In this document: positions 23,836-32,495 of the stretch, piece by piece
Layout: every line of letters starts with the position of its first letter
Numbering within the stretch: the stretch's first letter is position 1
Source of the DNA: Fimenecus sp045613685
Lineage (GTDB): Bacteria > Bacillota > Clostridia > Oscillospirales > Acutalibacteraceae
NCBI GenBank assembly: GCA_045613685.1
Contig: JAZLBL010000014.1
Coordinates: forward strand, 13,549 to 77,548
Direction of reading: 5' to 3'
Length of the DNA: 64,000 nucleotides
Translations under genes and position numbers: made by a program
The notes under the pieces: model-generated
What the model saw: the letters and a program-made list of their open reading frames with translations, nothing else
Told to the model about the DNA's origin: nothing
Databases searched by the model: none

Positions 23836-24744
23836 ATGACATTTGCAACACCTGCTAAAAGTAAAAGTGGGAAATACCTTTTCTGTTATTTTGTGGGAAA
23901 TGAGCCACATGAAGAAAGAATACATTTCGCAGTCAGTGAAGATGGATATAATTTCAGAGCACTCAATAATAATGAGCCTGTAATCATTCAGACAAAGGGC
24001 AAGAAATGTGTCCGCGACCCTTATATTTTCAAAGGTCAAGACGATTTTTATTACATAATCGGTACTGATATGAAAAGCCAAGAGGGTTGGACATCAAACC
24101 ACGCATTAATCACTTGGAAATCAAAGGATTTAGTTAATTGGACAGACGAAACAATAATTGATATCCGTGATTTTGGTGGTGAATTCGCAACTACCACAAG
24201 AGCGTGGGCACCACAGGCTATATGGGATAAAAAAGAGCAAAAATATATGATTTATTGGGCTCATTCAACTGTCGAAAATGATGTCGCAGGAATGTATTAT
24301 GCACATTCAAGTGATATGAAAACAATGACCGAGCCAAAACCACTTTATATCCGTGAGAATATTCAGACTATTGACGGTGACATCGCGTTTTGCAAAGAAA
24401 CAGAAACATATTATCTCTATTTCAAGCACGACGAAGACCAGACCATTGCTTATGTGAAATCAAAAAATCTCACAGGGCCTTATGAAGATAATTCTATGGT
24501 TGTCTCACTTGCAAAAACTGGAGTAGAGGGTAGCGAAATCTATAATATTACAGGAACAAACCAGTGGGTGATGGTTATGGATGAATATGGCACAGACCGC
24601 TTCTTTATGCAACAGACAACAGATTTTGAAAATTTCAAAGCAGTGAATCCTGACGATTATTCAATGCCGTTCAACCCTCGTCACGGCTCAATCTGCGCAA
24701 TATCTGACGAAGATTATGAAAGACTAATAAAAGCATATAAATAA
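23836..24744 (+). CDS. GH43-like five-bladed beta-propeller glycosidase
   Basis: 302 residues, no signal peptide. The pattern V-R-D-P-Y-I-F (D61 the likely general base), W-x-S-K-D-L-V-N-W, W-A-P-Q-A and the later W-M/Y-repeat blades fit the GH43/GH117-type beta-propeller. Typical activities are beta-xylosidase or alpha-L-arabinofuranosidase. ATG at 23836 after AGGTGG. Last gene of the operon, followed by a strong terminator. Confidence 0.72.
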   Translation: MTFATPAKSKSGKYLFCYFVGNEPHEERIHFAVSEDGYNFRALNNNEPVIIQTKGKKCVRDPYIFKGQDDFYYIIGTDMKSQEGWTSNHALITWKSKDLVNWTDETIIDIRDFGGEFATTTRAWAPQAIWDKKEQKYMIYWAHSTVENDVAGMYYAHSSDMKTMTEPKPLYIRENIQTIDGDIAFCKETETYYLYFKHDEDQTIAYVKSKNLTGPYEDNSMVVSLAKTGVEGSEIYNITGTNQWVMVMDEYGTDRFFMQQTTDFENFKAVNPDDYSMPFNPRHGSICAISDEDYERLIKAYK

Positions 24745-24747
24745 ACC

Positions 24748-24775
24748 AAACGGGACGAATTTTCGTCCCGTTTTC
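24748..24775 (+). terminator. terminator of the GH36/GH31/GH43 operon
   Basis: AAACGGGACGAA with TTCGTCCCGTTT, stem of about 12 bp with a very tight loop, then TTTTCC. Confidence 0.9.
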
Positions 24776-24787
24776 CGTTATAAAATA

Positions 24788-24823
24788 AATAACAGTCCCA
24801 ACCTAAAGGTTAGAACTGTTATT
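24788..24823 (-). terminator. terminator of the tRNA cluster
   Basis: On the minus strand AATAACAGT (24823-24815) pairs with ACTGTTATT (24796-24788), with a small inner AACC/GGTT stem, followed by TATTTTAT. It stands directly after tRNA-Gln. Confidence 0.8.
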
Positions 24824-24824
24824 T

Positions 24825-24899
24825 TGGCTGGGGTGGCAGGATTTGAACCTACGAATGCAGCAGTCAAAGTGCTGTGTCTTACCGCTTGACGACACCCCA
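24825..24899 (-). tRNA. tRNA-Gln (TTG)
   Basis: 75 nt including an encoded CCA. Acceptor stem TGGGGTG/CACCCCA, anticodon loop CTTTGAC giving TTG, T-loop GGTTCAAAT. A hairpin with a T run stands between it and tRNA-His, so it may depend on read-through. Confidence 0.93.
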
Positions 24900-24916
24900 A
24901 TATTAAATTGGTGTAT

Positions 24917-24945
24917 AAAACTCCGCTATAAGAAGCGGAGTTTTA
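24917..24945 (-). terminator. hairpin between tRNA-His and tRNA-Gln
   Basis: AAAACTCCGCT (24917-24927) and AGCGGAGTTTT (24934-24944) pair with a 6-nt loop; T-rich sequence follows on both strands. On the minus strand it could end part of the transcripts after tRNA-His. Confidence 0.6.
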
Positions 24946-24951
24946 TTTTAG

Positions 24952-25029
24952 TGGGGTGGATAATCGGATTCGAACCGATGGTCTCCAGTGCCACAAACTG
25001 GCGCTTTAACCAACTAAGCTATACCCACC
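24952..25029 (-). tRNA. tRNA-His (GTG)
   Basis: Cloverleaf with encoded CCA; anticodon loop TTGTGGC gives GTG. The extra G at position -1 faces C73, the identity mark of tRNA-His. Confidence 0.94.
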
Positions 25030-25058
25030 ATATGTATCAGCGTATTTCTACGCTGACT

Positions 25059-25135
25059 TGGCACGCTGAAAGGGATTCGAACCCCCGACCCTCTGCTTAG
25101 AAGGCAGATGCTCTATCCAACTGAGCTATCAGCGC
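25059..25135 (-). tRNA. tRNA-Arg (TCT)
   Basis: 77 nt with encoded CCA; anticodon loop CTTCTAA gives TCT. A separate hairpin TCAGCG...CGCTGA (25037-25056) that resembles the acceptor end of this tRNA lies between it and tRNA-His. Confidence 0.94.
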
Positions 25136-25138
25136 ATG

Positions 25139-25212
25139 TGGAGCGGGTGATGGGAATCGAACCCACACGACCAGCTTGGAAGGCTGGGATTCTACCATTG
25201 AACTACACCCGC
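25139..25212 (-). tRNA. tRNA-Gly (TCC)
   Basis: 74 nt with encoded CCA; acceptor GCGGGTG, anticodon loop CTTCCAA gives TCC. First tRNA of the cluster, 3 nt from tRNA-Arg. Confidence 0.95.
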
Positions 25213-25230
25213 AGTTCAACAACGCAAGTT

Positions 25231-25259
25231 ATTCTAACATAAAGCATATTTTTTGTCAA
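25231..25259 (-). promoter_or_regulatory. promoter of the tRNA cluster
   Basis: TTGACA (25259-25254), 17-nt spacer, TAGAAT (25236-25231) on the minus strand, about 19 nt before tRNA-Gly. Confidence 0.85.
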
Positions 25260-25362
25260 TATGTTTTTTGTTGAATTTAAAATAAATTTCATAAAATGTT
25301 GTTGCATTTTTCACAAAAATTTAATAATATAAAATCATAACTACAATTAGCAAGGTGATTTA

Positions 25363-26124
25363 ATGAAAATTGTAATTTTAACTGCTATCGGTGTTGGTTT
25401 TGCAACTGTTTTCGGTAGTTTTATAGGCTTTGCACTTAAGAAAATTCCACATAAATTTAATGATATTGTTTTAAGCTTTGCTGCGGGTATAATGCTTGCG
25501 GCTGCTGTGCTAGGACTCATTGTTCCTGCTGTTGAAAGTTCTGATGGGTTAGTGGGACTTTTAGTAGTTGTTGCAGGTATAATGTGTGGCGCAGTTTTTC
25601 TCAGTATGATGGACCGTGTTGTGCCCCATCTTCATAATATCGCGGGGATTGATAAAGAATCTCACCCTGAAAATGCATCACAACTTAACAGAGTAATATT
25701 ATTCGTGTTGGCAATCGCAATACATAATTTACCCGAAGGCATAGCTGCAGGTGTAAGCTTTGGCACAGGTAATATTGCTGATGCAATAACTGTTTCAGGT
25801 GGTATTGCACTTCAAAATATCCCTGAAGGTATGGTGATTATCGCACCAATGCTTAATGCCGGTGTGCCAAAACGCAGAGCCTTTTTAATTGCTCTCGCAA
25901 CGGGTCTTGTTGAAGTTGTCGGCACAATGATAGGCTATTTCGTTGTTTCAATTTCTGTTGCCATTTTACCTTTTGCATTGGCTTTTGCCGGTGGCACAAT
26001 GCTCTATGTAATAAGTGACGAAATGATTCCCGAAACCCATTCTCATGGCTATGAAAAGGGTGCAACATTCTCACTTCTTATAGGCTTTTGCGTAATGCTC
26101 ACTATGGATGTTTTACTTGGTTGA
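25363..26124 (+). CDS. ZIP family divalent metal transporter
   Basis: 253 residues, about eight membrane helices. The metal-site blocks of bacterial ZIP proteins are present: H-N-L-P-E-G (about residue 123) and Q-N-I-P-E-G (about 149). These proteins carry zinc or other divalent ions into the cytoplasm (ZupT-like). AAGGTGATTTA precedes the ATG. Its terminator overlaps the start of sigK. Confidence 0.88.
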   Translation: MKIVILTAIGVGFATVFGSFIGFALKKIPHKFNDIVLSFAAGIMLAAAVLGLIVPAVESSDGLVGLLVVVAGIMCGAVFLSMMDRVVPHLHNIAGIDKESHPENASQLNRVILFVLAIAIHNLPEGIAAGVSFGTGNIADAITVSGGIALQNIPEGMVIIAPMLNAGVPKRRAFLIALATGLVEVVGTMIGYFVVSISVAILPFALAFAGGTMLYVISDEMIPETHSHGYEKGATFSLLIGFCVMLTMDVLLG

Positions 26125-26153
26125 TATTTTAATAAAAGGACTTGCAAAATTTT

Positions 26154-26189
26154 AACACCTTCCGCATATAGTGTCGGGAGGTGTTTTTT
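26154..26189 (+). terminator. zupT-type gene terminator that contains the sigK ribosome binding site
   Basis: AACACCTTCC (26154-26163) pairs with GGGAGGTGTT (26176-26185), followed by a T run that ends directly at the sigK ATG. The right arm is also the binding site GGGAGGTG of sigK. Long read-through messages would therefore hide the site in a stem. Confidence 0.75.
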
Positions 26190-26894
26190 ATGTTACTTGC
26201 ATTATTACAAAGTGTATCAACCAATATTCTTTATTTTATGCTCCATCTTTCAACGAATAGTTCATTCCCAGAGCCTTTGTCGGCAAAAGAAGAAAGAGAA
26301 GCATTTGAAAAATTTCATCGTGATGGTGATATCAATGCGAGAAATAAACTTGTTAATCACAATATGCGATTAGTGGCTCACATTATCAAAAAATATTATG
26401 CTAACTATTCCGACCAAGAAGATATTATCTCAATAGGTACAATAGGACTAATCAAAGCTATTAATACTTTTGATTATACTCGTGGTCCAAGACTTGCAAC
26501 CTATGCATCCCGTTGTATTGAAAATGAGATTTTTATGCATTTCAGAGTGAAGAAAAAAAGTGCAGTTGAAGTATCAATGGATGAACCAATCGATACCGAT
26601 AGTGAAGGTAATCCCTTGACCTTTAGCGATATAATCTATTGTGACGAAACTGTATTTGATGACGTTGATTTGAAAATGAAATCCGAAAAGCTTTATGAAT
26701 ATCTCGAGAACATAAAAGACGAAAGAAATAAAGAAATAATTATAATGCGCTATGGACTCTATGATACCGACCCAATGACGCAACGAGAAATTGCCCAAAA
26801 ACTAGGCATCTCTCGTTCTTATGTCTCTCGAATCGAAAAGAAAACACTAGATGAACTACGTGCTCTTTTTGGTATCGACGAAGACGATGATTAA
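26190..26894 (+). CDS. sigK: RNA polymerase sporulation sigma factor SigK
   Basis: 234 residues. Regions 2 and 4 are present: L-V-x-H-N-M-R-L-V-A-H-I, D-I-I-S-I-G-T-I-G-L-I-K-A, A-T-Y-A-S-R-C-I-E-N-E-I and Q-R-E-I-A-Q-K-L-G-I-S-R-S-Y-V-S-R-I-E-K. The hydrophobic first 20 residues match the pro-sequence of pro-sigma-K, and the block F-P-E-P-L-S matches the usual N-terminus of the mature factor. Late mother-cell regulator of spore coat and cortex genes. The gene is continuous, without a skin-type insertion. ATG at 26190 follows GGGAGGTG; a GTG three codons earlier lies in that site. Confidence 0.93.
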   Translation: MLLALLQSVSTNILYFMLHLSTNSSFPEPLSAKEEREAFEKFHRDGDINARNKLVNHNMRLVAHIIKKYYANYSDQEDIISIGTIGLIKAINTFDYTRGPRLATYASRCIENEIFMHFRVKKKSAVEVSMDEPIDTDSEGNPLTFSDIIYCDETVFDDVDLKMKSEKLYEYLENIKDERNKEIIIMRYGLYDTDPMTQREIAQKLGISRSYVSRIEKKTLDELRALFGIDEDDD

Positions 26895-26917
26895 CCTATG
26901 TTTTTAGCGTATCTGTA

Positions 26918-26946
26918 TTGAAAACTCACATCATTTTTGCTATAAT
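26918..26946 (+). promoter_or_regulatory. promoter of the GH63-like gene
   Basis: TTGAAA (26918-26923), 17-nt spacer, TATAAT (26941-26946), ending 30 nt before the start codon. Confidence 0.85.
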
Positions 26947-26976
26947 AATACCATATTTTTATATGAGGTATTATTT

Positions 26977-29664
26977 ATGAGCAAAGTGTTAGAAAAAATG
27001 CAAGAGAGATTAGGCTATTGGGGCCCATATTCAAAAAAATATAGTGGCATTTCAAGAATTGTTGACCACAAAACAGAGGGTGGCGTGAGATTTGACTGCG
27101 TTGTCAGTCCTGCAATCGAAAATGCAGATTCACGTGTGCCAAATGTTACTGTGCCCGTTGGTGTTCACCCTTGGGAAGCAAAGTCTGACTACTCATTCTA
27201 TTCATATCGTTATGACCTTGAATGGAAAGACAAGGTCTATGCGGATGTGTCTTTCACAAAACTCGATAGTGATAGTGTATTAGTGCGCACAGAGTTCGTA
27301 AATAATACTGAAATTATGCAGATTTGTCTTTTGAACCTTTTCTCTGCAATCGAATATCCAAATGTATTCACAACAACACCAGTTTTACCTGAAAAGAATA
27401 TTTTTATAAAAGCACTTGATTATAAATCATACGATTATAATACTGTTCGTCCTTGGGACAAGCAGGTTATTGATGCTATGAAAAAAGGTGAGTTCTTTGA
27501 TGATGGATTCACTTATCATAAAGGACTTGGCGACAGAGATAATAATCGTTATATCTTGCCAAAATATTCAAAACTTGGTGAGGAAGCAGGGGATAAAATC
27601 ACTTATGATTTAGGTGATATTTCTATTTTCTCAAATCCAACTCTTCATATTCGTTACAGAACAACTGACAATAAAGATAGTATCTGGACATTGAATGGAC
27701 AAGAAATCACATTTAAATCAGCAGAAAATTTTGACATTTTATCAATTCCTTTTAACCTTTCAAGCGTAATTCTCACTTCTTGTGGCACAGGTGGAATTGA
27801 ATTAGATTTCCTTGCAGTAACAGAAGCGAATGAAATAGTTTCAATTGAAAGCAAAAAACACAATTTTTATCCACAAATCGAAACTAATGACGATAATGGC
27901 AAACTCGTTTCTTACAAATATGATGGTGTTGATGGTAAATTCTATGTAAAAACATTTAACCCATCAACCCGTTGCCGTGATTTTAATACTGGTTGTCTTG
28001 AAGATAGCCCAACTGCTCGAATTTCACAACCTGACGAAAGCTTTCAAAATATGCTTGAAACATTCTCAGGGTCATTCTCAGAAAAGCATAGCGACGAAGG
28101 CTTTTATCATAACACAGTAGTTCACACTCTTTATGTTGAACCTAGAACAACTCATGTTGAATATGCAGTTTTGTCTTTCGGTGAAACAGAGTATAAAACT
28201 GTTGATGAATATGAAAAAATCTACGAAAAAGCATATAATTCACTTGAAAAATTCGATTTGAATATTGCCGGCAAAACATATGAATTCTCAAACAGAATTC
28301 TTCGTGCTACTGTTTTTCAAAACACAGTTTATCCACTTTACAGAAATGGTGAATATATCGTTCATCATACACCTGGCAAGCGTTGGGATTCATTCTATAC
28401 TTGGGATTCAGGTTTTATCGGACTTGATATGATTGAATTTGCACCAAGTATCGCCGATTATATTCTCGAAACATATTTGAGTGATAATGACCAATGGGCA
28501 TTCCTTTTGCACGGCTCACCAGTGCCAGTACACATTTATCAATATCTCGAAATGCTCAAAAAAGCAAATGATAAAACAGAATTACTCGCATATTATGACA
28601 GAGTGAAAATGTTCTATGATTTTCTTGCTGGCAAAATCAACGGCTCAACTACTACAAAATTCAATAGTGGACTCACAACAACTTTTGATTATTTCTATAA
28701 TTGCAGTGGTATGGATGACTTGCCACCACAAAAGACTATGTATGCCGAGAACAAGCAAAAATGGATGACACCTTGTATTTCATCATCACAGGTAATCCGT
28801 TGCGCAAAGATTCTTTATATGGTAGCAGATTTGCTCAAAAAAGAAGATGACAAAGCAACATATCTTGAAGATATTGAAAGAGTCTCAAATGCTTTGCAGA
28901 ATTATTCTTGGGACGAAGAATGTGGCTATTTCTCTTATGTAATTCACGACGAAAATGGTGATGCAAAAGAGCAATACAGAACTGCTGATGGTGAAAATTT
29001 AAACAAAACAATGGATGGTATTTATCCAATTATCGCAGGTGCTGTTACAAAAGAGCAGAAAGACCGAATTCTCTCTCACTTGAAGAGTGATGACAAAATG
29101 TTCAGTCCTGTTGGTATAAGTGCAGTTGATAAAACAGCGTCATATTATATCACCAATGGTTATTGGAATGGTAACGTGTGGCTTTCACATCAATGGTTTG
29201 TATGGAAAACTATGCTCGACTTGGGTGAAACCGACTTTGCATTTAAAATTGCAAAAACTGCTCTTGATGCATGGAAAAGAGAAGTTGAATATTCATATTA
29301 CACATTTGAAATGTTCAATATTACATCAGGTCGTGGCGGTTGGTTCCATAATTTCGGTGGACTTTCAACACCAATTAATATCTGGACTAATGCATACTTC
29401 AAACCAAAAACACTTTCAACAGGTCTTGATGCAATGGTTATGAATAGTCAATTCAACGAAGATGCAACTGAAATGGAATGTGCACTCAAATACTATGGCA
29501 ATAACGAAAAATATTCAGTAATTGCAGTAATGAGTGATAGCTTTGATTACTTAGTTACCGTAAACGGCGAAAATACAGATTTCTGCATCCGTGACAACGG
29601 AATTGTTGAAATCACATTAAATGGTAATATTAAAAACGCAGAAATAAAGATTTCAAAGATTTAA
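26977..29664 (+). CDS. GH63-like (alpha/alpha)6-barrel glycosidase
   Basis: 895 residues, no signal peptide. An N-terminal beta-sandwich region (about 1-420) is followed by a six-hairpin barrel. Marks of GH63 and related trehalase-like enzymes are W470-D471 and W476-D477-S, and G-Y-W-N-G-N-V-W-L near 728-736. Bacterial relatives cut alpha-glucosides, alpha-mannosides or glucosylglycerate; I cannot choose. It has its own strong promoter and no partner gene on the same strand; the next gene on the minus strand overlaps its last 4 nt. Confidence 0.72.
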   Translation: MSKVLEKMQERLGYWGPYSKKYSGISRIVDHKTEGGVRFDCVVSPAIENADSRVPNVTVPVGVHPWEAKSDYSFYSYRYDLEWKDKVYADVSFTKLDSDSVLVRTEFVNNTEIMQICLLNLFSAIEYPNVFTTTPVLPEKNIFIKALDYKSYDYNTVRPWDKQVIDAMKKGEFFDDGFTYHKGLGDRDNNRYILPKYSKLGEEAGDKITYDLGDISIFSNPTLHIRYRTTDNKDSIWTLNGQEITFKSAENFDILSIPFNLSSVILTSCGTGGIELDFLAVTEANEIVSIESKKHNFYPQIETNDDNGKLVSYKYDGVDGKFYVKTFNPSTRCRDFNTGCLEDSPTARISQPDESFQNMLETFSGSFSEKHSDEGFYHNTVVHTLYVEPRTTHVEYAVLSFGETEYKTVDEYEKIYEKAYNSLEKFDLNIAGKTYEFSNRILRATVFQNTVYPLYRNGEYIVHHTPGKRWDSFYTWDSGFIGLDMIEFAPSIADYILETYLSDNDQWAFLLHGSPVPVHIYQYLEMLKKANDKTELLAYYDRVKMFYDFLAGKINGSTTTKFNSGLTTTFDYFYNCSGMDDLPPQKTMYAENKQKWMTPCISSSQVIRCAKILYMVADLLKKEDDKATYLEDIERVSNALQNYSWDEECGYFSYVIHDENGDAKEQYRTADGENLNKTMDGIYPIIAGAVTKEQKDRILSHLKSDDKMFSPVGISAVDKTASYYITNGYWNGNVWLSHQWFVWKTMLDLGETDFAFKIAKTALDAWKREVEYSYYTFEMFNITSGRGGWFHNFGGLSTPINIWTNAYFKPKTLSTGLDAMVMNSQFNEDATEMECALKYYGNNEKYSVIAVMSDSFDYLVTVNGENTDFCIRDNGIVEITLNGNIKNAEIKISKI

Positions 29665-29978
29665 CTTGTATAATCTTCAATGATTTTTTGCAATTCAGAT
29701 GTGCTTTCAGTGCGAATTCCGTTTTTTAATAATTCTCTGTCGTGCTGTGGCAAAACGGAAACATAAGAGTCATAAACGTCAAATGGCACTGTGTCAGAAT
29801 TTTTAAAGACTGCAATTTTTCCTTGATATTCTGTGATTGTGTAATAGTCAATAGGGGGTATATATGGATTTTCTCTGATATATTCGTTCATATCCCTATT
29901 GAGCAAAAAATAAAGAAAACATATAATAATAACGCACAAAATGAAGAATAAGAATATTTTTCGGTTTCTTTGAAGCAT
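29661..29978 (-). CDS. small membrane protein with BofC C-terminal-like domain
   Basis: 105 residues. One N-terminal membrane helix (about 7-27), then a domain of about 60 residues that reads Y-T-I-T-E-Y-Q-G-K-I-A-V-F, Y-D-S-Y-V-S-x-L-P, and E-L-x-K-x-I-E-D-Y. This resembles the C-terminal domain of BofC (bypass of forespore C), a secreted forespore protein that slows sigma-K activation. The BofC call is by pattern memory and not certain. It converges with the GH63-like gene. AGGATGAC precedes the ATG. Confidence 0.6.
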   Translation of the reverse strand: MLQRNRKIFLFFILCVIIICFLYFLLNRDMNEYIRENPYIPPIDYYTITEYQGKIAVFKNSDTVPFDVYDSYVSVLPQHDRELLKNGIRTESTSELQKIIEDYTS

Positions 29979-30117
29979 AATATAGTCATCCTTTTATGGT
30001 GGAAAAATTATCTTATTTGTATTTTTAGCAAAATTATTACAAATTATTAAAATTTAATTATTTTCTAAAAAACACTAAACATTTTAAGGTTTTTGTGCTA
30101 TACTTGTTTGTGTATAT

Positions 30118-30145
30118 AAAAACTGCACCTATTTATAGCAGTTTT
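30118..30145 (+). promoter_or_regulatory. hairpin directly before the PBP1 ribosome binding site
   Basis: AAAACTGC and GCAGTTTT form an 8-bp stem (30119-30126 with 30138-30145) with an 11-nt loop; GGAGG begins immediately after. It may affect translation or be a weak attenuator. An extended -10-like element TGCTATACT lies near 30097. Confidence 0.5.
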
Positions 30146-30156
30146 GGAGGATAAAT

Positions 30157-32442
30157 ATGAGAAAAAAGACCTCAAACAAAAAAAGAAAGATGTCCCCAAA
30201 AGTTAAGAAATTGTTGAAAATCCTTGCTCCAATCGTGTTCACAGGGGTGCTTGTGTGCGTGATTTTAGGTGCTTATCTGGTTTTCGATGTTATTGGTCGT
30301 GTAAATGGTGAAAGAATCATGGACCTTGATTTCTATAAACAGAATCAGGACCAAACAACAATCATTTATGCTGACGACGAAGAGGGCAATCCAATAGAGC
30401 TTGTTAAGCTTCACGGTGAAAAGAATCGTGTTTGGGTTGATATGGAAAATATGTCAGAATGGATGCCGAAAGCCTTTCAGGCTCTTGAAGACGAGCGTTT
30501 TCGTGAGCATAAGGGCGTTGACTGGTTTAGCTCAACTTTTGGTATTTTAAGGTCAGTTATTCAAGATGGTGACATTCGTGGCGGCTCAACAATCACAATG
30601 CAGCTCATTAAAAACCTGACCGGTGAAAACGGCAGAAGCATCAATAGAAAATATAATGAAATGATTTCAGCGTTGAATTTAGAGAAGAATTACGAAAAAG
30701 ATGATATTATTGAGGCATATCTCAACACAATCTATCTTAGCCATAACTGCTATGGTGTGCAGACTGCCGCTGAAACATATTTTGGTAAAGATATTTCAGA
30801 ACTAAATATCGCAGAGTGTGCATCTATTGCAGCAATTACACAAAAGCCTGCAGAATACGACCCATTGTGGCAACCTGAAAACAACAAAAGACGACAGGAA
30901 ACATGCCTTAGAAAAATGTATGAGCAGAAGATGATTACAAAAGAAGAATATGATGAAGCAGTTGCTTTTGAACTCATCTTTACAAATAGTGAAAATTATG
31001 TTGCAAAAGATAATGGTAAAAATGAAGTTACAACAAAAGGTGAAATTTATAGCTATTATGTTGACTATGTAATTGATTCTGTTATCAAAGACCTTAAAGC
31101 AGCGGGCTATTCACATTATGAAGCAACAAAAATGATGTATTCAGGTGGTCTTCGCATTTATTCAGCGGTTGATACCAAAATTCAGAATATCGTTGAAGAT
31201 GTTTACGAAAATCGTACCAACTTCCCAAGTGAAAGAGCATCATCAACAAAAGATTTAGCTCAGTCTGCAATGACAATTATGGATTATAGCGGACGAGTTG
31301 TGGCAATCGTTGGTGGTGCAGGTGAAAAGACAGAAAATCGTTCAAATAACAGGGCAGTTTCTGCGGTTCGTCAACCTGGTTCGTCAATCAAACCACTCAG
31401 TATTTATACCGCTGCAATCGAAGAAGATTATGCAACATGGTCTTCAAAAATCAAGAACTATGGTATTACTTGGAAAGGCAAACGTTGGCCTGATAACTAT
31501 GGTGGTAACCCAGGTGACCCAAATAGCTATGTAACAACTCAATATGCACTTTCAATTTCATATAACACAGTTCCTGCTCAGCTTCTTATGATGATGGGCT
31601 TCAAGACAAGTTATAGCTATCTTACGGAAAAATTCCACATTTCAACAATGAACGATAAAATAGATAGCACAGCACCATCAACACTTGCTACTGGTGGTTC
31701 AAATGGTGGTTGCACAACACTTGAAATGGCTGCTGCTTTTGCAGCGTTCGGCAATGGTGGTAAATATTATGAGCCATATTGCTATACAAAGGTTACAGAT
31801 AGCACAGGTCAGAATATTCTTCTTCAAAAGAGCCCTGAAGGTGAACAGATTATGTCACCTGAAACTGCTTATGTAATGAATCAAATGCTCAGAACTGTTA
31901 TGCAAGGTCCGGTCGGTACTGGTCGTGCTTATAATGTTAAAGGATTTACATCTTTTGCAAAATCTGGTACAACAACAAATAACTATGACAGATGGATGGT
32001 AGCAGGTACACCTTATTACATCAGTGCTGTTTGGTTTGGTTATGACCAGAATAAACAAGTTAATGTTAGCAGTAACCCTGCGGGTATGATTTATAAAACT
32101 GTTATGGATAGAGTTCATAAGAACCTTGCATCTAAGAACTTTGAAAAATATACAGATAAGGTAACACAGCGTTCTTATTGTACAGTTTCAGGTTTGCTTG
32201 CGGGTGATGGTTGTTCTTCAACTGCATCAGGTTGGTACAAAACCTCAAACCTTCCTGCTAAATGTGCAGGTTGTGTTGACCCAGGTGGAAATGGCGTAAC
32301 AACACTTCCAGAAGAAAACACAAGTGTAGTTACACCTGTAACACCAGAAAACCCAACTGAGACAACAACAAAAGCACCAGTTGAAACTACAACACAGGCA
32401 CCTGTGTCACCAGAAACACCAGTAGTTGAAAATGCAGCATAA
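30157..32442 (+). CDS. class A penicillin-binding protein (PBP1A type)
   Basis: 761 residues. Cytoplasmic Lys-rich tail, membrane helix (about 22-45), GT51 glycosyltransferase with E111-D-E-R-F, G-G-S-T-I-T-M-Q and the later K-x-E-I blocks, then a transpeptidase with S409-S-I-K412, S468-Y-N470 and K602-S-G-T. Both active sites look intact. A Thr/Pro-rich tail of about 60 residues ends the protein. It polymerises and cross-links peptidoglycan outside the membrane. GGAGG precedes the ATG. Confidence 0.95.
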   Translation: MRKKTSNKKRKMSPKVKKLLKILAPIVFTGVLVCVILGAYLVFDVIGRVNGERIMDLDFYKQNQDQTTIIYADDEEGNPIELVKLHGEKNRVWVDMENMSEWMPKAFQALEDERFREHKGVDWFSSTFGILRSVIQDGDIRGGSTITMQLIKNLTGENGRSINRKYNEMISALNLEKNYEKDDIIEAYLNTIYLSHNCYGVQTAAETYFGKDISELNIAECASIAAITQKPAEYDPLWQPENNKRRQETCLRKMYEQKMITKEEYDEAVAFELIFTNSENYVAKDNGKNEVTTKGEIYSYYVDYVIDSVIKDLKAAGYSHYEATKMMYSGGLRIYSAVDTKIQNIVEDVYENRTNFPSERASSTKDLAQSAMTIMDYSGRVVAIVGGAGEKTENRSNNRAVSAVRQPGSSIKPLSIYTAAIEEDYATWSSKIKNYGITWKGKRWPDNYGGNPGDPNSYVTTQYALSISYNTVPAQLLMMMGFKTSYSYLTEKFHISTMNDKIDSTAPSTLATGGSNGGCTTLEMAAAFAAFGNGGKYYEPYCYTKVTDSTGQNILLQKSPEGEQIMSPETAYVMNQMLRTVMQGPVGTGRAYNVKGFTSFAKSGTTTNNYDRWMVAGTPYYISAVWFGYDQNKQVNVSSNPAGMIYKTVMDRVHKNLASKNFEKYTDKVTQRSYCTVSGLLAGDGCSSTASGWYKTSNLPAKCAGCVDPGGNGVTTLPEENTSVVTPVTPENPTETTTKAPVETTTQAPVSPETPVVENAA

Positions 32443-32495
32443 AATAGAACAAAAACGTATTTAGTTCTAACGGAAGAATTAGAGGTAACTGATAT

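Noticed and set aside
24843..25100. Plus-strand reading frame of 85 codons over the tRNA cluster
   Set aside because: It is the complement of tRNA-Gln, tRNA-His and tRNA-Arg; structured RNA explains the sequence.
26190..26894. Possible skin-type interruption of sigK
   Set aside because: The sigma factor reads through without a break from pro-sequence to region 4.
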